16,461 nucleotides of DNA from Pseudomonadota bacterium (GCA_023415605.1 JAEZKB010000353.1:1-16461); one strand, 5' to 3'; positions 6,700-13,494 are shown, counted from the first letter of the stretch. Translations and numbers: made by a program. Notes: a model not told the origin generated them from the letters alone.

Positions 6700-7080
6700 T
6701 CGGCACTCGCTTCCTTGTGTCCGAAAACCCTCGAACGCACGCAATGATCTCATTGGGCTGGCTTGCTTGAACGCGTCACGTGCCACTTGAACCAGTTGCG
6801 CTATGGACGCGGTCGTCGCCGACGTCATGGTGTACGATCGCAATGGCGCGCCCACCGGCATCGTACGAGTGATCAAGCAAGGCGTGGGTTGTGAAATCGT
6901 CGTCCCCTTCAGGGACCACGAAACCTGGGTCGCCGGATCGGATCCAGTACTGTCCAGCAAGCCCTGAAGCTCAAGCGCCGAAGTGCGCTGGTTCTTTCCA
7001 CAACCTTTACCAGCACCCCGCAGACCATAGACTGGCGCGCCCATTTCGCGAAGTGGCTTTGCGACCAGAACGGTTTACGT
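6696..7080 (+). pseudogene. decayed GNAT acetyltransferase, paralogue of the GNAT-Rnk fusion at 10048-10959
   Basis: ATG 6696 overlaps the previous stop and has GGAGG just upstream, so the start is well formed. The first 24 codons (FLVSENPRTHAMISLGWLA) match the N-terminus of the intact fusion (FVSLRSEITRAHALILMDWL) but stop at TGA 6768-6770. Shifting frame gives RVTCHLNQL (against SVTLYLSDS). After an apparent internal deletion, MVYDRNGAPTGIVRVIKQG and CEIVVPFRDHETW match MVYDREDVPVGFVRLVKTG and CEVVLVIGDHDNW. A further shift gives RRIGSS..ALKL (against RRIGSS..GLKL, the acetyl-CoA loop). Later frame fragments match HPDNTR and FSRCGF. The whole Rnk half is missing. Several frameshifts plus deletions mean a dead gene. 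The end coordinate is approximate. Confidence 0.75.
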
Positions 7081-7119
7081 ACGTTACATCGTGGTGCAAC
7101 ATGTACACGAGATCTTCAA

Positions 7120-7617
7120 TTGCCTATTATTCCAGACGACTGGTTGTCTGTGTTTTCTATCGAGACACCCCTACTAGAGCTTGTCGCTCGTGGCGCGATA
7201 CTTTATTCGGCCATGCTGGTGTTCATGCGAATACTTCCTCGCCGAACGGGCGGCGAGGCGGCACATATCGATCTGATCTTCATGCTCATCGTCGTTGAAG
7301 CTGCGGCACATTCGCTCGGTAACTACACGACCATCCCAGATGGACTAGTGGTTATTCTAACAGTCCTTGGCCTCAACTACCTTCTGAACCTCTTGAGCTT
7401 CTATTTCCCCGGAGTGGAGAGAATCATCTCGCATCGCCCAATCGACGTCGTGCACGACGGCAAGAAACTCCCGGACAACATGAAGAGAGAATTCCTCACC
7501 GAAGAGGAGCTGTACAGTTTTCTGCGGCAGAACGGGCTTAGCGACCTGAGCAGAGTGAAACGGGCCGTGGTTGAAGGGAAAGGGAAGATCTCGATAATTC
7601 TCCTCGATGAAGCCTAA
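7120..7617 (+). CDS. DUF421 (YetF/YcaP-like) membrane protein
   Basis: The 165-aa product has three hydrophobic segments near the N-terminus (about 19-40, 50-67, 73-95). The family signature LPRRTGGEAAHIDLIFMLIV and EAAAHSLGNYT is present, and the soluble C-terminal DUF421 part contains VVHDGKKLPDNMKREFLTEE, LRQNGL and VVEGKGKISII. Length and order match alphaproteobacterial DUF421 proteins. Their molecular role is not settled; links to envelope stress or spore germination are reported for relatives. No in-frame ATG exists near the start. TTG 7120 is the best start, and an ATG at 7101 lies in another frame, so the N-terminus may have been altered by the decay next to it. A hairpin at 7632-7649 follows the stop. 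Confidence 0.88.
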   Translation: MPIIPDDWLSVFSIETPLLELVARGAILYSAMLVFMRILPRRTGGEAAHIDLIFMLIVVEAAAHSLGNYTTIPDGLVVILTVLGLNYLLNLLSFYFPGVERIISHRPIDVVHDGKKLPDNMKREFLTEEELYSFLRQNGLSDLSRVKRAVVEGKGKISIILLDEA

Positions 7618-7631
7618 GCATAGGATGAGTG

Positions 7632-7649
7632 GGAGGTCGAACGACCTCC
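7632..7649 (+). terminator. candidate hairpin terminator after the DUF421 gene
   Basis: GGAGGTCG (7632-7639) and CGACCTCC (7642-7649) form a perfect 8-bp inverted repeat (7 bp if the loop is GAAC), 15 bases after the DUF421 stop. No T tract follows, so it could instead be an operator or an RNA-stability hairpin. Confidence 0.4.
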
Positions 7650-7835
7650 GGTCGGACATGCGCACTGCGTGGGCGACCTCCCAGCTGCTCATGGCCGATC
7701 AGAACGTCATCGGCATGCCAGTCACTCTGGTCTACCATGACCCCTGGTCCGTAACGTCGGTGCCCCTGAAGCTGACGCGGTCAAGAAAAAGGATCGCTTA
7801 AGGTGCTCAACGAACCCGATCCTAGTGCGGCATTA

Positions 7836-7928
7836 TTAGGCAGAGGCTTCGAGCGGGTTACGTCCCTCGGTCATCGCGAGTTCGTAAAGCCGCGCGACAC
7901 GGGCCGTGCTCTCGCGCTCAACTTCGTC
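7836..7928 (-). pseudogene. C-terminal fragment of an unrecognised gene
   Basis: After an in-frame TAG at 7929-7931 (minus strand), 30 codons read DEVERESTARVARLYELAM and end NPLEASA with TAA at 7836-7838. The composition is that of a helical bacterial protein tail, with no start codon or ribosome site of its own. I do not recognise the family. It may be the end of an eroded minus-strand gene whose upstream part is lost or lies under the leader of the 8188 operon. Confidence 0.22.
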
Positions 7929-8107
7929 CTAAGCTGTCGGGACTTGAAACGCCTGACTTGATTGGGGGTAGACGAATAGCGCCGCTGGCTTGACGTTGCT
8001 ATCGCGTCGCCTTGTGCCAGCGGGCACCCTGATCGACACCGCGCGCATCCTCTCGATATCAATGCCAACCGCGCCAACCGCCAAGCGACGTCGGCCCGAG
8101 CGGGGCG

Positions 8108-8136
8108 GGAACGTTTTGCCGAAACCGCCATCCAAT
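8108..8136 (+). promoter_or_regulatory. possible ECF-sigma-dependent promoter
   Basis: GGAAC at 8108-8112, followed by GTTTT, matches the GAAC core of many ECF -35 elements and lies upstream of an operon that encodes its own ECF factor. No clear CGTC/CGTT -10 is found at 16-17 bases; TCCAAT (8131-8136) sits at 18. Suggestion only. Confidence 0.22.
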
Positions 8137-8144
8137 GGAATAGA

Positions 8145-8168
8145 CGCGACGGGAGTGCTCCCGTTGCG
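8145..8168. repeat. hairpin just upstream of the ECF/cupredoxin operon
   Basis: CGCGACGGGAG (8145-8155) pairs with CTCCCGTTGCG (8158-8168): ten Watson-Crick pairs plus one G-U around a two-base gap. It ends 5 bases before the ribosome site (8174-8180) of the GTG 8188 gene, so it could be an operator or a leader structure affecting translation. Confidence 0.5.
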
Positions 8169-8187
8169 CAACCAGAGGAGATGTGAC

Positions 8188-8610
8188 GTGAGAACCCTTG
8201 TTGTCTTTGCAGCCTTGATGTTTGCGGGATCGTTGCCGGCGCTCGCCCACGATGTGCCGGCAGATGTCGCCAAATCGCCCCCCGCCAGCCCGTTTGCCGC
8301 GGTCAGTACCCTGGTGAAGCTGCCGGACTTCCTGCCGGGCATGGGCCAGCTCTTTGTCGATCCCGCTACGCTGCCGGCCGGCCCGTTCCTTGCCTATGAC
8401 CATGATGGCGGGCTCGTCAGCACCATCTACATGCTGCCGATCAGCGACCTGAACCCCGACAAGCGCTTCGAAGACCTGGCTGCGCCGGGCGGCAATGTCG
8501 ATCATGTCGATGTCTACTACAATGCCGGCCATCCTGGCGTGGAGGAGCCGCACGTCCACGTCGTGCTCTGGCACGTGCCCGCGGCGGACGAAGCGCGGGT
8601 CGCGCAATGA
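8188..8610 (+). CDS. secreted DUF5602 / TTHB210-like protein
   Basis: GTG 8188 is the likely start: AGAGGAG lies 7 bases upstream and a signal peptide begins there (RTLVVFAALMFAGSLPALA, cleaved before HDVP). The mature protein of about 120 residues contains LPAGPFLAYDHDGGLVSTIY, VDHVDVYYNAGHPGVEEPH and a C-terminal VHVVLWHVP. It thus has several conserved His residues in short H-x-V/H-x-H patterns that could bind metal. I recall this layout from the DUF5602/TTHB210-like family, whose Thermus member is controlled by an ECF sigma/anti-sigma pair; the family call needs a profile search. It overlaps the next gene by ATGA (8607-8610) and heads an operon ending with an ECF sigma factor. Confidence 0.75.
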   Translation: MRTLVVFAALMFAGSLPALAHDVPADVAKSPPASPFAAVSTLVKLPDFLPGMGQLFVDPATLPAGPFLAYDHDGGLVSTIYMLPISDLNPDKRFEDLAAPGGNVDHVDVYYNAGHPGVEEPHVHVVLWHVPAADEARVAQ

Positions 8611-9137
8611 TCATCACGCGCAGGGGTGTATTTCAGGGGGGCGGCTACATTGCCGCCCTCCTCCTCACCCGCTCGGCCGCGCTCGCCGCCGAGCCCATCG
8701 ACGTCGTGATGCAGGGCGCAAGCGACGGCTCGCATGTGTGGTTCGATCCTGTCGGCCTCCATGTCCAGTCGGGCCAGACGGTGCGCTGGACCAACCGCGA
8801 CGCGGGCAACTCGCACACGGTCACGGCCTACCACCCGAACATCTTTGACAGGCCGAGACGCATTCCAGAGAGCGCAACGCCGTGGAACTCCGACTACCTG
8901 CTACCGGACCAGTCATTCTCATTCACCTTCGCCGAAGAAGGGGTCTATGATTACTACTGCGTTCCGCACGAACATGCCGGGATGGTCGGCCGGATCGTTG
9001 TTGGTATGCCGCCGGCGGAGGAACCGGACTATCCCGCCGGTGCAGACCCGACTGAGTTACCGGAGGTGGCGCTCAGGAATTTCCCGACAGTCGCCGACAT
9101 CCTCGCTGCGGGTGTCGTGCATCGCCCGAGAGCCTAG
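8607..9137 (+). CDS. type-1 copper cupredoxin with twin-arginine leader
   Basis: The 176-aa protein begins with a twin-arginine-type leader: RR at 5-6, a hydrophobic stretch to about 25, and cleavage near ALAAEP. This implies export in folded form. The cupredoxin fold shows the copper ligands His70 (in GNSHTVTAY) and Cys118, His121 and Met126 (in YYCVPHEHAGM), the plastocyanin/pseudoazurin-like C-x2-H-x4-M pattern. A C-terminal tail of about 40 residues rich in Pro and acidic residues extends past the fold. It probably shuttles electrons or buffers copper in the periplasm. Its start overlaps the previous stop (ATGA), and the sigma gene starts 9 bases after its stop, so all three are one transcript. 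The nearby CoxA is a conceivable electron acceptor, but that is inference. Confidence 0.9.
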   Translation: MIITRRGVFQGGGYIAALLLTRSAALAAEPIDVVMQGASDGSHVWFDPVGLHVQSGQTVRWTNRDAGNSHTVTAYHPNIFDRPRRIPESATPWNSDYLLPDQSFSFTFAEEGVYDYYCVPHEHAGMVGRIVVGMPPAEEPDYPAGADPTELPEVALRNFPTVADILAAGVVHRPRA

Positions 9138-9146
9138 GAGAAGGTC

Positions 9147-9842
9147 ATGGAACTCGCGGTCCTTCGATCCCGGATCGAAACAGAAGCCGATAGTGAAGAT
9201 AAGCTCGTCGACCTAGCTCGGCAGGGCGGCGAAAATGCCATCCGCACGCTGATCCAGCGCAACAACCGGCGTCTGTTCCGGGTCGTCCGCTCGGTGCTCC
9301 GCAACGATGGCGAAGCCGAAGATGTCGTTCAGGCAACCTATGTCAAGGCGTTCACCCGATTGGACACGTTCCGCAGGGAGTCACGCTTTTCGACCTGGCT
9401 GACCCGTATCGCCCTCAACGAGGCTCTCGACCGGAAGCGACGCGGACTGTCCGGGCTGGACCGTATCGACCTGGGCGAACTGGACGAAAACGCGGAAGCC
9501 ACAATTGCACCAGTTCCCTTTTCGCTGGTGCCCCCGCCAGCCGACAGCGAGGTTATGCGCATGGAAATGCGAGAGGCTCTGGAAGCCGTGACGGACGAAC
9601 TCCCCGAGGGATTTCGAGTTGTCTTCGTGCTGCGGGATATCGAAGGGCTCAGTGTGGAGGAGACCGCCGACCTGCTCAGCCTCAATGCGAACACCGTCAA
9701 GACTCGCCTACATCGGGCGCACCGCTTATTGCGAGCAGCCATTGAGACCCGCTTTTCGGCCACTTTTGCGGACATCTTTCCGTTCGACGGCGACCGCTGC
9801 GTCCGCATGGCCGATCGTGTGGTTGCGCAGCTGCGTAGGTAG
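9147..9842 (+). CDS. ECF-type RNA polymerase sigma factor
   Basis: AGGAGA precedes ATG 9147. The 231-aa product has sigma region 2 (about 28-98, with EAEDVVQATYVKAF and STWLTRIALNEALDRKRR) and an acidic linker (about 105-135). Region 4 (about 138-196) has a helix-turn-helix in VEETADLLSLNANTVKTRL. A C-terminal extension (about 203-231, FPFDGDRCVRMADRVV) is larger than in a minimal ECF factor and is seen in several alphaproteobacterial members. It is the last gene of the DUF5602-like/cupredoxin operon. No anti-sigma or zinc-finger gene follows: 205 bases later a convergent gene ends. Control may be through the C-terminal extension or a partner encoded elsewhere. It may direct its own operon. 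Confidence 0.93.
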   Translation: MELAVLRSRIETEADSEDKLVDLARQGGENAIRTLIQRNNRRLFRVVRSVLRNDGEAEDVVQATYVKAFTRLDTFRRESRFSTWLTRIALNEALDRKRRGLSGLDRIDLGELDENAEATIAPVPFSLVPPPADSEVMRMEMREALEAVTDELPEGFRVVFVLRDIEGLSVEETADLLSLNANTVKTRLHRAHRLLRAAIETRFSATFADIFPFDGDRCVRMADRVVAQLRR

Positions 9843-10047
9843 ACCACGTCCCTGGACGCTTGCCAGCTAATCCCCGTGCGGGCTCCACCCGTGGCCGATC
9901 TACGCAGAACCGGGCGTGGATAGAGAGAGCCACTGCCGTATTCGGGGACGTAGCAAAATCCCTCCATGACATTTGTGGACATGAAGGTCGGAAGAGCATC
10001 CACTTCATCACAACGCGATGCGAAACGGGAAAGATGTCGCCAAGTTG

Positions 10048-10959
10048 CTAGAGGTGAAAATCCCCCGCACGCTCCGGTTGGTAGATCATTTCGTCGATCA
10101 GGATACGTCGCGTACGGTCCGCAACCACCCAGTCGAAAGCGTCCCCTTTCCGGCGACCCAGGATCGCGGCACCTAGGTCGCACAGGACCGATAGCTTGCC
10201 CAAGCGCTCGTCGGCGTCCTGCGGATAGACGAGAGACACTTCCATTTCCTCGTTTTCCAGACGCAGCAAGACCTTTGCATTCATCGTCACGACATCGTCT
10301 GCGATGCGCTCAGGAGCCACGACGATGGCTCGTTCGATTTCATGCTCGAGGTCGACGGTTGCAGGCCCATGTTCGAACGCGATCAAGTCTTGAAGCCGCA
10401 GTTGATCCATCTCGGTGATATAGATGTCCGAATCCACTGCCATAGCGCCTTCACGCAGTAGACGTCGATACCGGCCCGCCGTCAGGGACAGGCACCTGAG
10501 CGTTGGCGTTTCGCCCCTTTCGACGAAACCGCAGCGCGAGAAGGCCATCAGCGAGCGGGTATTGTCCGGGTGGATCTTTGCAACGACGGTCGCTGCCCGC
10601 ATTTCTAGGAAAGCGAGCTTCAAGCCCTCGCGGATGGCGCTCGAGCCGATCCGGCGACCCCAATTGTCATGGTCTCCGATAACCAGCACGACTTCGCACT
10701 CCGGACCGGTCTTGACGAGACGGACGAAGCCGACGGGAACATCCTCCCGATCGTAGACCATGAAGAAGCGGCCGCCCCGATTGAAGAGATGGGTCAGGAT
10801 CGGCATCTGGGCCCGATCGATAGCCTCGGCGATGAACCGGGACACGCTCCCGGAGTCGCTCAGGTAGAGGGTGACGCTGTCATCCCCTAGCCAGTCCATC
10901 AGGATCAGTGCGTGCGCCCGGGTGATTTCGGAACGCAACGAAACAAACGGCTTCTTCAT
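10048..10959 (-). CDS. fusion of GNAT N-acetyltransferase and Rnk-like domain
   Basis: I choose ATG 10959 (303 aa) over GTG 10968 because AGGTG then lies at normal spacing. Residues 1-165 form a GNAT domain: MVYDREDVPVGFVRLVKTG (68-86), strand EVVLVIGD (89-96), the acetyl-CoA loop GRRIGSSAIREGL (101-113), AKIHPDNTRSLMAFSRCGF (127-145). Residues about 180-303 form a complete Rnk-like module: an N-terminal helical part (QLRLQDLIAFEHG, HEIERAIVVAPERI) and a Gre-C-like part (DDVVTMNAKVLLRL, VSLVYPQD, LSVLCDLGAAILGRRKGD). Both halves look intact. Rnk-type modules are expected to bind RNA polymerase, so the fusion could place an acetyltransferase on polymerase or associated proteins; this is inference. 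It is convergent with the ECF operon and divergent from coxA. Confidence 0.88.
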   Translation of the reverse strand: MKKPFVSLRSEITRAHALILMDWLGDDSVTLYLSDSGSVSRFIAEAIDRAQMPILTHLFNRGGRFFMVYDREDVPVGFVRLVKTGPECEVVLVIGDHDNWGRRIGSSAIREGLKLAFLEMRAATVVAKIHPDNTRSLMAFSRCGFVERGETPTLRCLSLTAGRYRRLLREGAMAVDSDIYITEMDQLRLQDLIAFEHGPATVDLEHEIERAIVVAPERIADDVVTMNAKVLLRLENEEMEVSLVYPQDADERLGKLSVLCDLGAAILGRRKGDAFDWVVADRTRRILIDEMIYQPERAGDFHL

Positions 10960-11107
10960 CTTCGTCACCTAGGTCGCAAAATGAAAGCCTGTCGCGGCCA
11001 CGGTCGCGCTGGTTTCTTCGGTCAGTGCTGAAATTCGATGGCTTCCCTTACCGAATATGCTCGCTGGAAACCAGACCGCATTCAGTGCAAATATAGTGAG
11101 TATAAAG

Positions 11108-11137
11108 ACGAATTAAATTCGTTTGCCTGATATCAGG
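11108..11137. promoter_or_regulatory. two adjacent palindromes upstream of coxA
   Basis: ACGAATT-A-AATTCGT (11108-11122) is a perfect 15-base odd palindrome. CCTGATATCAGG (11126-11137) is a perfect 12-base palindrome 3 bases further on. They lie in the only AT-rich patch of the region (about 11080-11125), about 100 bases before the coxA start, where TATAGT- and TATAAA-like sequences also occur. Together they look like operator sites for a dimeric regulator serving the divergent coxA and/or GNAT-Rnk gene. The rest of 10960-11238 shows no gene. Confidence 0.5.
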
Positions 11138-11238
11138 AACCATCCTAGCCTCTTGTTGAGCGCCAGAGACGCTCCTCTCCCTCCGCTCGCATCGCAGAGG
11201 GGACAGCGCCTCAATGGGGCGTTGTTTCGGAGGACTAA

Positions 11239-12828
11239 ATGGACGTCGCCGCCGCACCGATGGTGCGAAGAGGATTTGTCGAGCGCTGGGTCTATTCGAC
11301 AAACCACAAGGACATCGGAACCCTCTACCTGATCTTTTCGATCGTCGCGGGCCTCCTCGGCACGGGTCTCTCCTTCGCCATCCGTTTCGAACTGCAGCAG
11401 CCGGGGCTGCAGATCTTTCACAATACCGATGCCTACAACGCGGTGGTCTCCGCGCATGGCCTGGTGATGATCTTCTTCGTGCTGATGCCGGCGCTGATCG
11501 GCGGCTTCGGCAACTGGTTCGTGCCGATCCTGATCGGCGCTCCGGACATGGCCTTTCCGCGCATGAACAACGTCTCGTTCTGGCTGCTGGTGGCGGCTTT
11601 CGGGCTGTTCCTCATCTCGCTGTTCGTGGAAGGGCCATCCGGGTCCAACGGCCACAGCGGCGGCTGGACGCTCTATCCGCCACTCTCGACCAGCGGACAA
11701 CCCGGGCCCGCCGTCGACTTCGTCATCCTCGCTGTTCACCTCTCAGGCGCGAGTTCGATCCTGGGCGCGATCAACTTCATCACCACGATATTCAACATGC
11801 GAGCGCCGGGCATGACCATGCACAAGATGCCGCTCTTCGCCTGGGCGATGCTGGTGACCGCCTTCATGCTGCTGATTTCGCTGCCGGTCCTAGCCGGCGC
11901 GATCACGATGCTGCTGACCGACCGCAATTTCGGCACCACGTTCTTTGCCCCCGAGGGCGGTGGCGATCCGGTGCTGTACCAGCACCTGTTCTGGTTCTTC
12001 GGCCATCCCGAAGTCTACATCATGATCCTGCCCGCGTTCGGCATTGTCAGCCATGTGGTGGCGACGTTCTCGCGCAAGCCGGTATTCGGCTATCTCGCCA
12101 TGGTCTACGCCATGTTGGCGATCGGGCTGATCGGCTTCGTGGTCTGGGCCCATCACATGTTCACCGCCGGGCTCTCCAGAGACGTTCAGGGCTACTTCAT
12201 GGTCGCCTCGATGGTGATCGCGGTTCCCACGGGGGTGAAGGTCTTTTCCTGGATCGCGACGATGTGGGGCGGTTCGCTGACCTTCAGCACGCCCATGCTC
12301 TTTGCGATCGGGTTCGTGCTTCTGTTCACGATCGGAGGGGTGACCGGTGTGGTCGTGGCGAGCGCCGGCGTCGATCACTCGCTGCACGACACGTACTACG
12401 TCATCGCCCATTTCCACTATGTGCTATCGCTGGGATCGGCCTTCGCGATCTTCGCCGGGTTCTACTACTGGTTCCCCAAAATGAGCGGCTGGCTCTACAG
12501 CGAGCGGCTGGCGAAGATGCAGTTCTGGCTGATGTTCGTGGGGGTGAACGTCGTGTTCTTCCCCCAGCACTTCCTCGGGCTGGCGGGAATGCCTCGCCGC
12601 TATGTCGACTATCCAGATGCTTTCGCCTTGTGGAACCTGGTGTCATCACTCGGTGCCTATCTCTCTACCGCCGCCGTACTGCTTTTCCTCATCGTCGTGG
12701 TGGAGGCGTTCATGCGGAAGCGGCCCGCAGGCGACAACCCCTGGGGCGAGGGCGCGACAACCCTTGAATGGACCCTGTCCTCGCCGCCCCCCGCGCATCA
12801 GTTCAACACCCTGCCACGGATCAAGTGA
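11239..12828 (+). CDS. ctaD: cytochrome c oxidase subunit I (aa3-type heme-copper oxidase)
   Basis: This 529-aa inner-membrane catalytic subunit reduces O2 to water and pumps protons. About 12 hydrophobic segments are present. Ligands are visible: His73 (SAHGLVM, low-spin heme), His256 and Tyr260 (GHPEVY, CuB and the cross-linked tyrosine), His305/His306 (AHHMF, CuB), His391 (high-spin heme) and His393 (low-spin heme) in AHFHYV. D-channel Asp103 (APDMAFPRMNN) and Glu258, and K-channel Lys334 (PTGVKVFSW) are present, so the A1-type pump machinery is complete. GGAGG precedes ATG 11239. No coxB, coxC or assembly gene lies in the window, so this is an orphan or second copy. A Tim44-like gene follows after 23 bases and is probably cotranscribed. 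Confidence 0.96.
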   Translation: MDVAAAPMVRRGFVERWVYSTNHKDIGTLYLIFSIVAGLLGTGLSFAIRFELQQPGLQIFHNTDAYNAVVSAHGLVMIFFVLMPALIGGFGNWFVPILIGAPDMAFPRMNNVSFWLLVAAFGLFLISLFVEGPSGSNGHSGGWTLYPPLSTSGQPGPAVDFVILAVHLSGASSILGAINFITTIFNMRAPGMTMHKMPLFAWAMLVTAFMLLISLPVLAGAITMLLTDRNFGTTFFAPEGGGDPVLYQHLFWFFGHPEVYIMILPAFGIVSHVVATFSRKPVFGYLAMVYAMLAIGLIGFVVWAHHMFTAGLSRDVQGYFMVASMVIAVPTGVKVFSWIATMWGGSLTFSTPMLFAIGFVLLFTIGGVTGVVVASAGVDHSLHDTYYVIAHFHYVLSLGSAFAIFAGFYYWFPKMSGWLYSERLAKMQFWLMFVGVNVVFFPQHFLGLAGMPRRYVDYPDAFALWNLVSSLGAYLSTAAVLLFLIVVVEAFMRKRPAGDNPWGEGATTLEWTLSSPPPAHQFNTLPRIK

Positions 12829-12851
12829 CAGGCCACCTAATGGAGGTCGAA

Positions 12852-13493
12852 ATGAGTCAATTCGTCATGGTGGACTTGCTGTTCATGGCTTTGGCCGTCG
12901 CTGCTGTATGGGCCGCGCATTACATGGCTCAACCGCCGCCGAGCGAAGGGGGCACGGATGACACCGTGCCAAGGCCGCTGCTTGCGACCGGTGCCAGTAT
13001 TGTCTCGTGGAGCGGCACTGGGTTCGACATCCAACAGCCCAAGCCCCTGGACGAGACGCTCCGGCGCATCTGCAACTCCAGCGGCTATTCAGGGATCGAA
13101 ACCTTTATCGAGGGCGCTAGGCTGGCGTACGAGGGCATCACCAATGCCTTTGTGTGTGGTGACCTGGCCCCGCAACGCTCTCTGTTGTCTGATGAGGTGC
13201 ATGAGCTCTTTTCCGAGGTCATCGCGCAGCGTTCGGCGCGCGGTGAAACGATGGAGTGGACCCTCATCGGAGTTGGATGCGACATCGTCGGCGCCGGCCA
13301 CGCCCATGGTCAGGCATGGATCGATGTCCGCTTCGTCGCGACGATGACCTCGGCTACAAGGAATGCCGCCGGCCAGGTGACCGCAGGCCATCCCAACCGC
13401 GTGATCGACGTCGCCGAGATCTGGACCTTCGAACGCGACCTGCGGGCCGCAGACCCGAACTGGATCTTGACGGCCACTGAAGCGGACGACTGA
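12852..13493 (+). CDS. membrane-anchored Tim44-like domain protein
   Basis: GGAGG (12842-12846) precedes ATG 12852 by 5 bases, which decides the start over the upstream ATG 12840. The 213-aa product has one N-terminal membrane segment (about 5-25, VDLLFMALAVAAVWAAHYMA), a Pro/acidic linker, then a Tim44/MRPL45-type domain (about 75-210) with IETFIEGARLAYEGITNAFV, LSDEVHELFSEV, AWIDVRFVATMTSATRN and a C-terminal VIDVAEIWTFERDL. Length and order agree with the alphaproteobacterial Tim44-like proteins proposed as ancestors of mitochondrial Tim44. Its role in bacteria is poorly known; membrane protein assembly is a fair inference. Placement directly after an orphan CoxA suggests an assembly or stability partner. 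Confidence 0.85.
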   Translation: MSQFVMVDLLFMALAVAAVWAAHYMAQPPPSEGGTDDTVPRPLLATGASIVSWSGTGFDIQQPKPLDETLRRICNSSGYSGIETFIEGARLAYEGITNAFVCGDLAPQRSLLSDEVHELFSEVIAQRSARGETMEWTLIGVGCDIVGAGHAHGQAWIDVRFVATMTSATRNAAGQVTAGHPNRVIDVAEIWTFERDLRAADPNWILTATEADD

Positions 13494-13494
13494 C

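Larger units (their letters stand above)
7618..8187. other. intergenic region before the ECF/cupredoxin operon
   Basis: There is no intact recognisable gene across 570 bases. A plus-strand frame (7607-7801) ends in a basic tail and has no motif I can place; its segment SQLLMADQNVIGM is faintly phasin-like. A minus-strand fragment (7836-7928) looks like the tail of a lost gene. The 8100-8187 end carries the leader and hairpin of the downstream operon. Confidence 0.4.

Noticed and set aside
7607..7801. Plus-strand frame of 64 codons after the DUF421 gene
   Set aside because: It overlaps the DUF421 end and contains the candidate terminator hairpin. A faint phasin-like resemblance in the middle is too weak to call.
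9338..10183. Minus-strand frame of 281 codons
   Set aside because: It lies antisense to the ECF sigma gene and reads as Arg/Ser-rich shadow sequence without motifs.
11214..12767. Plus-strand frame of 517 codons overlapping coxA
   Set aside because: A frame-shifted shadow of coxA, rich in Arg and Ala, with no protein-family features.
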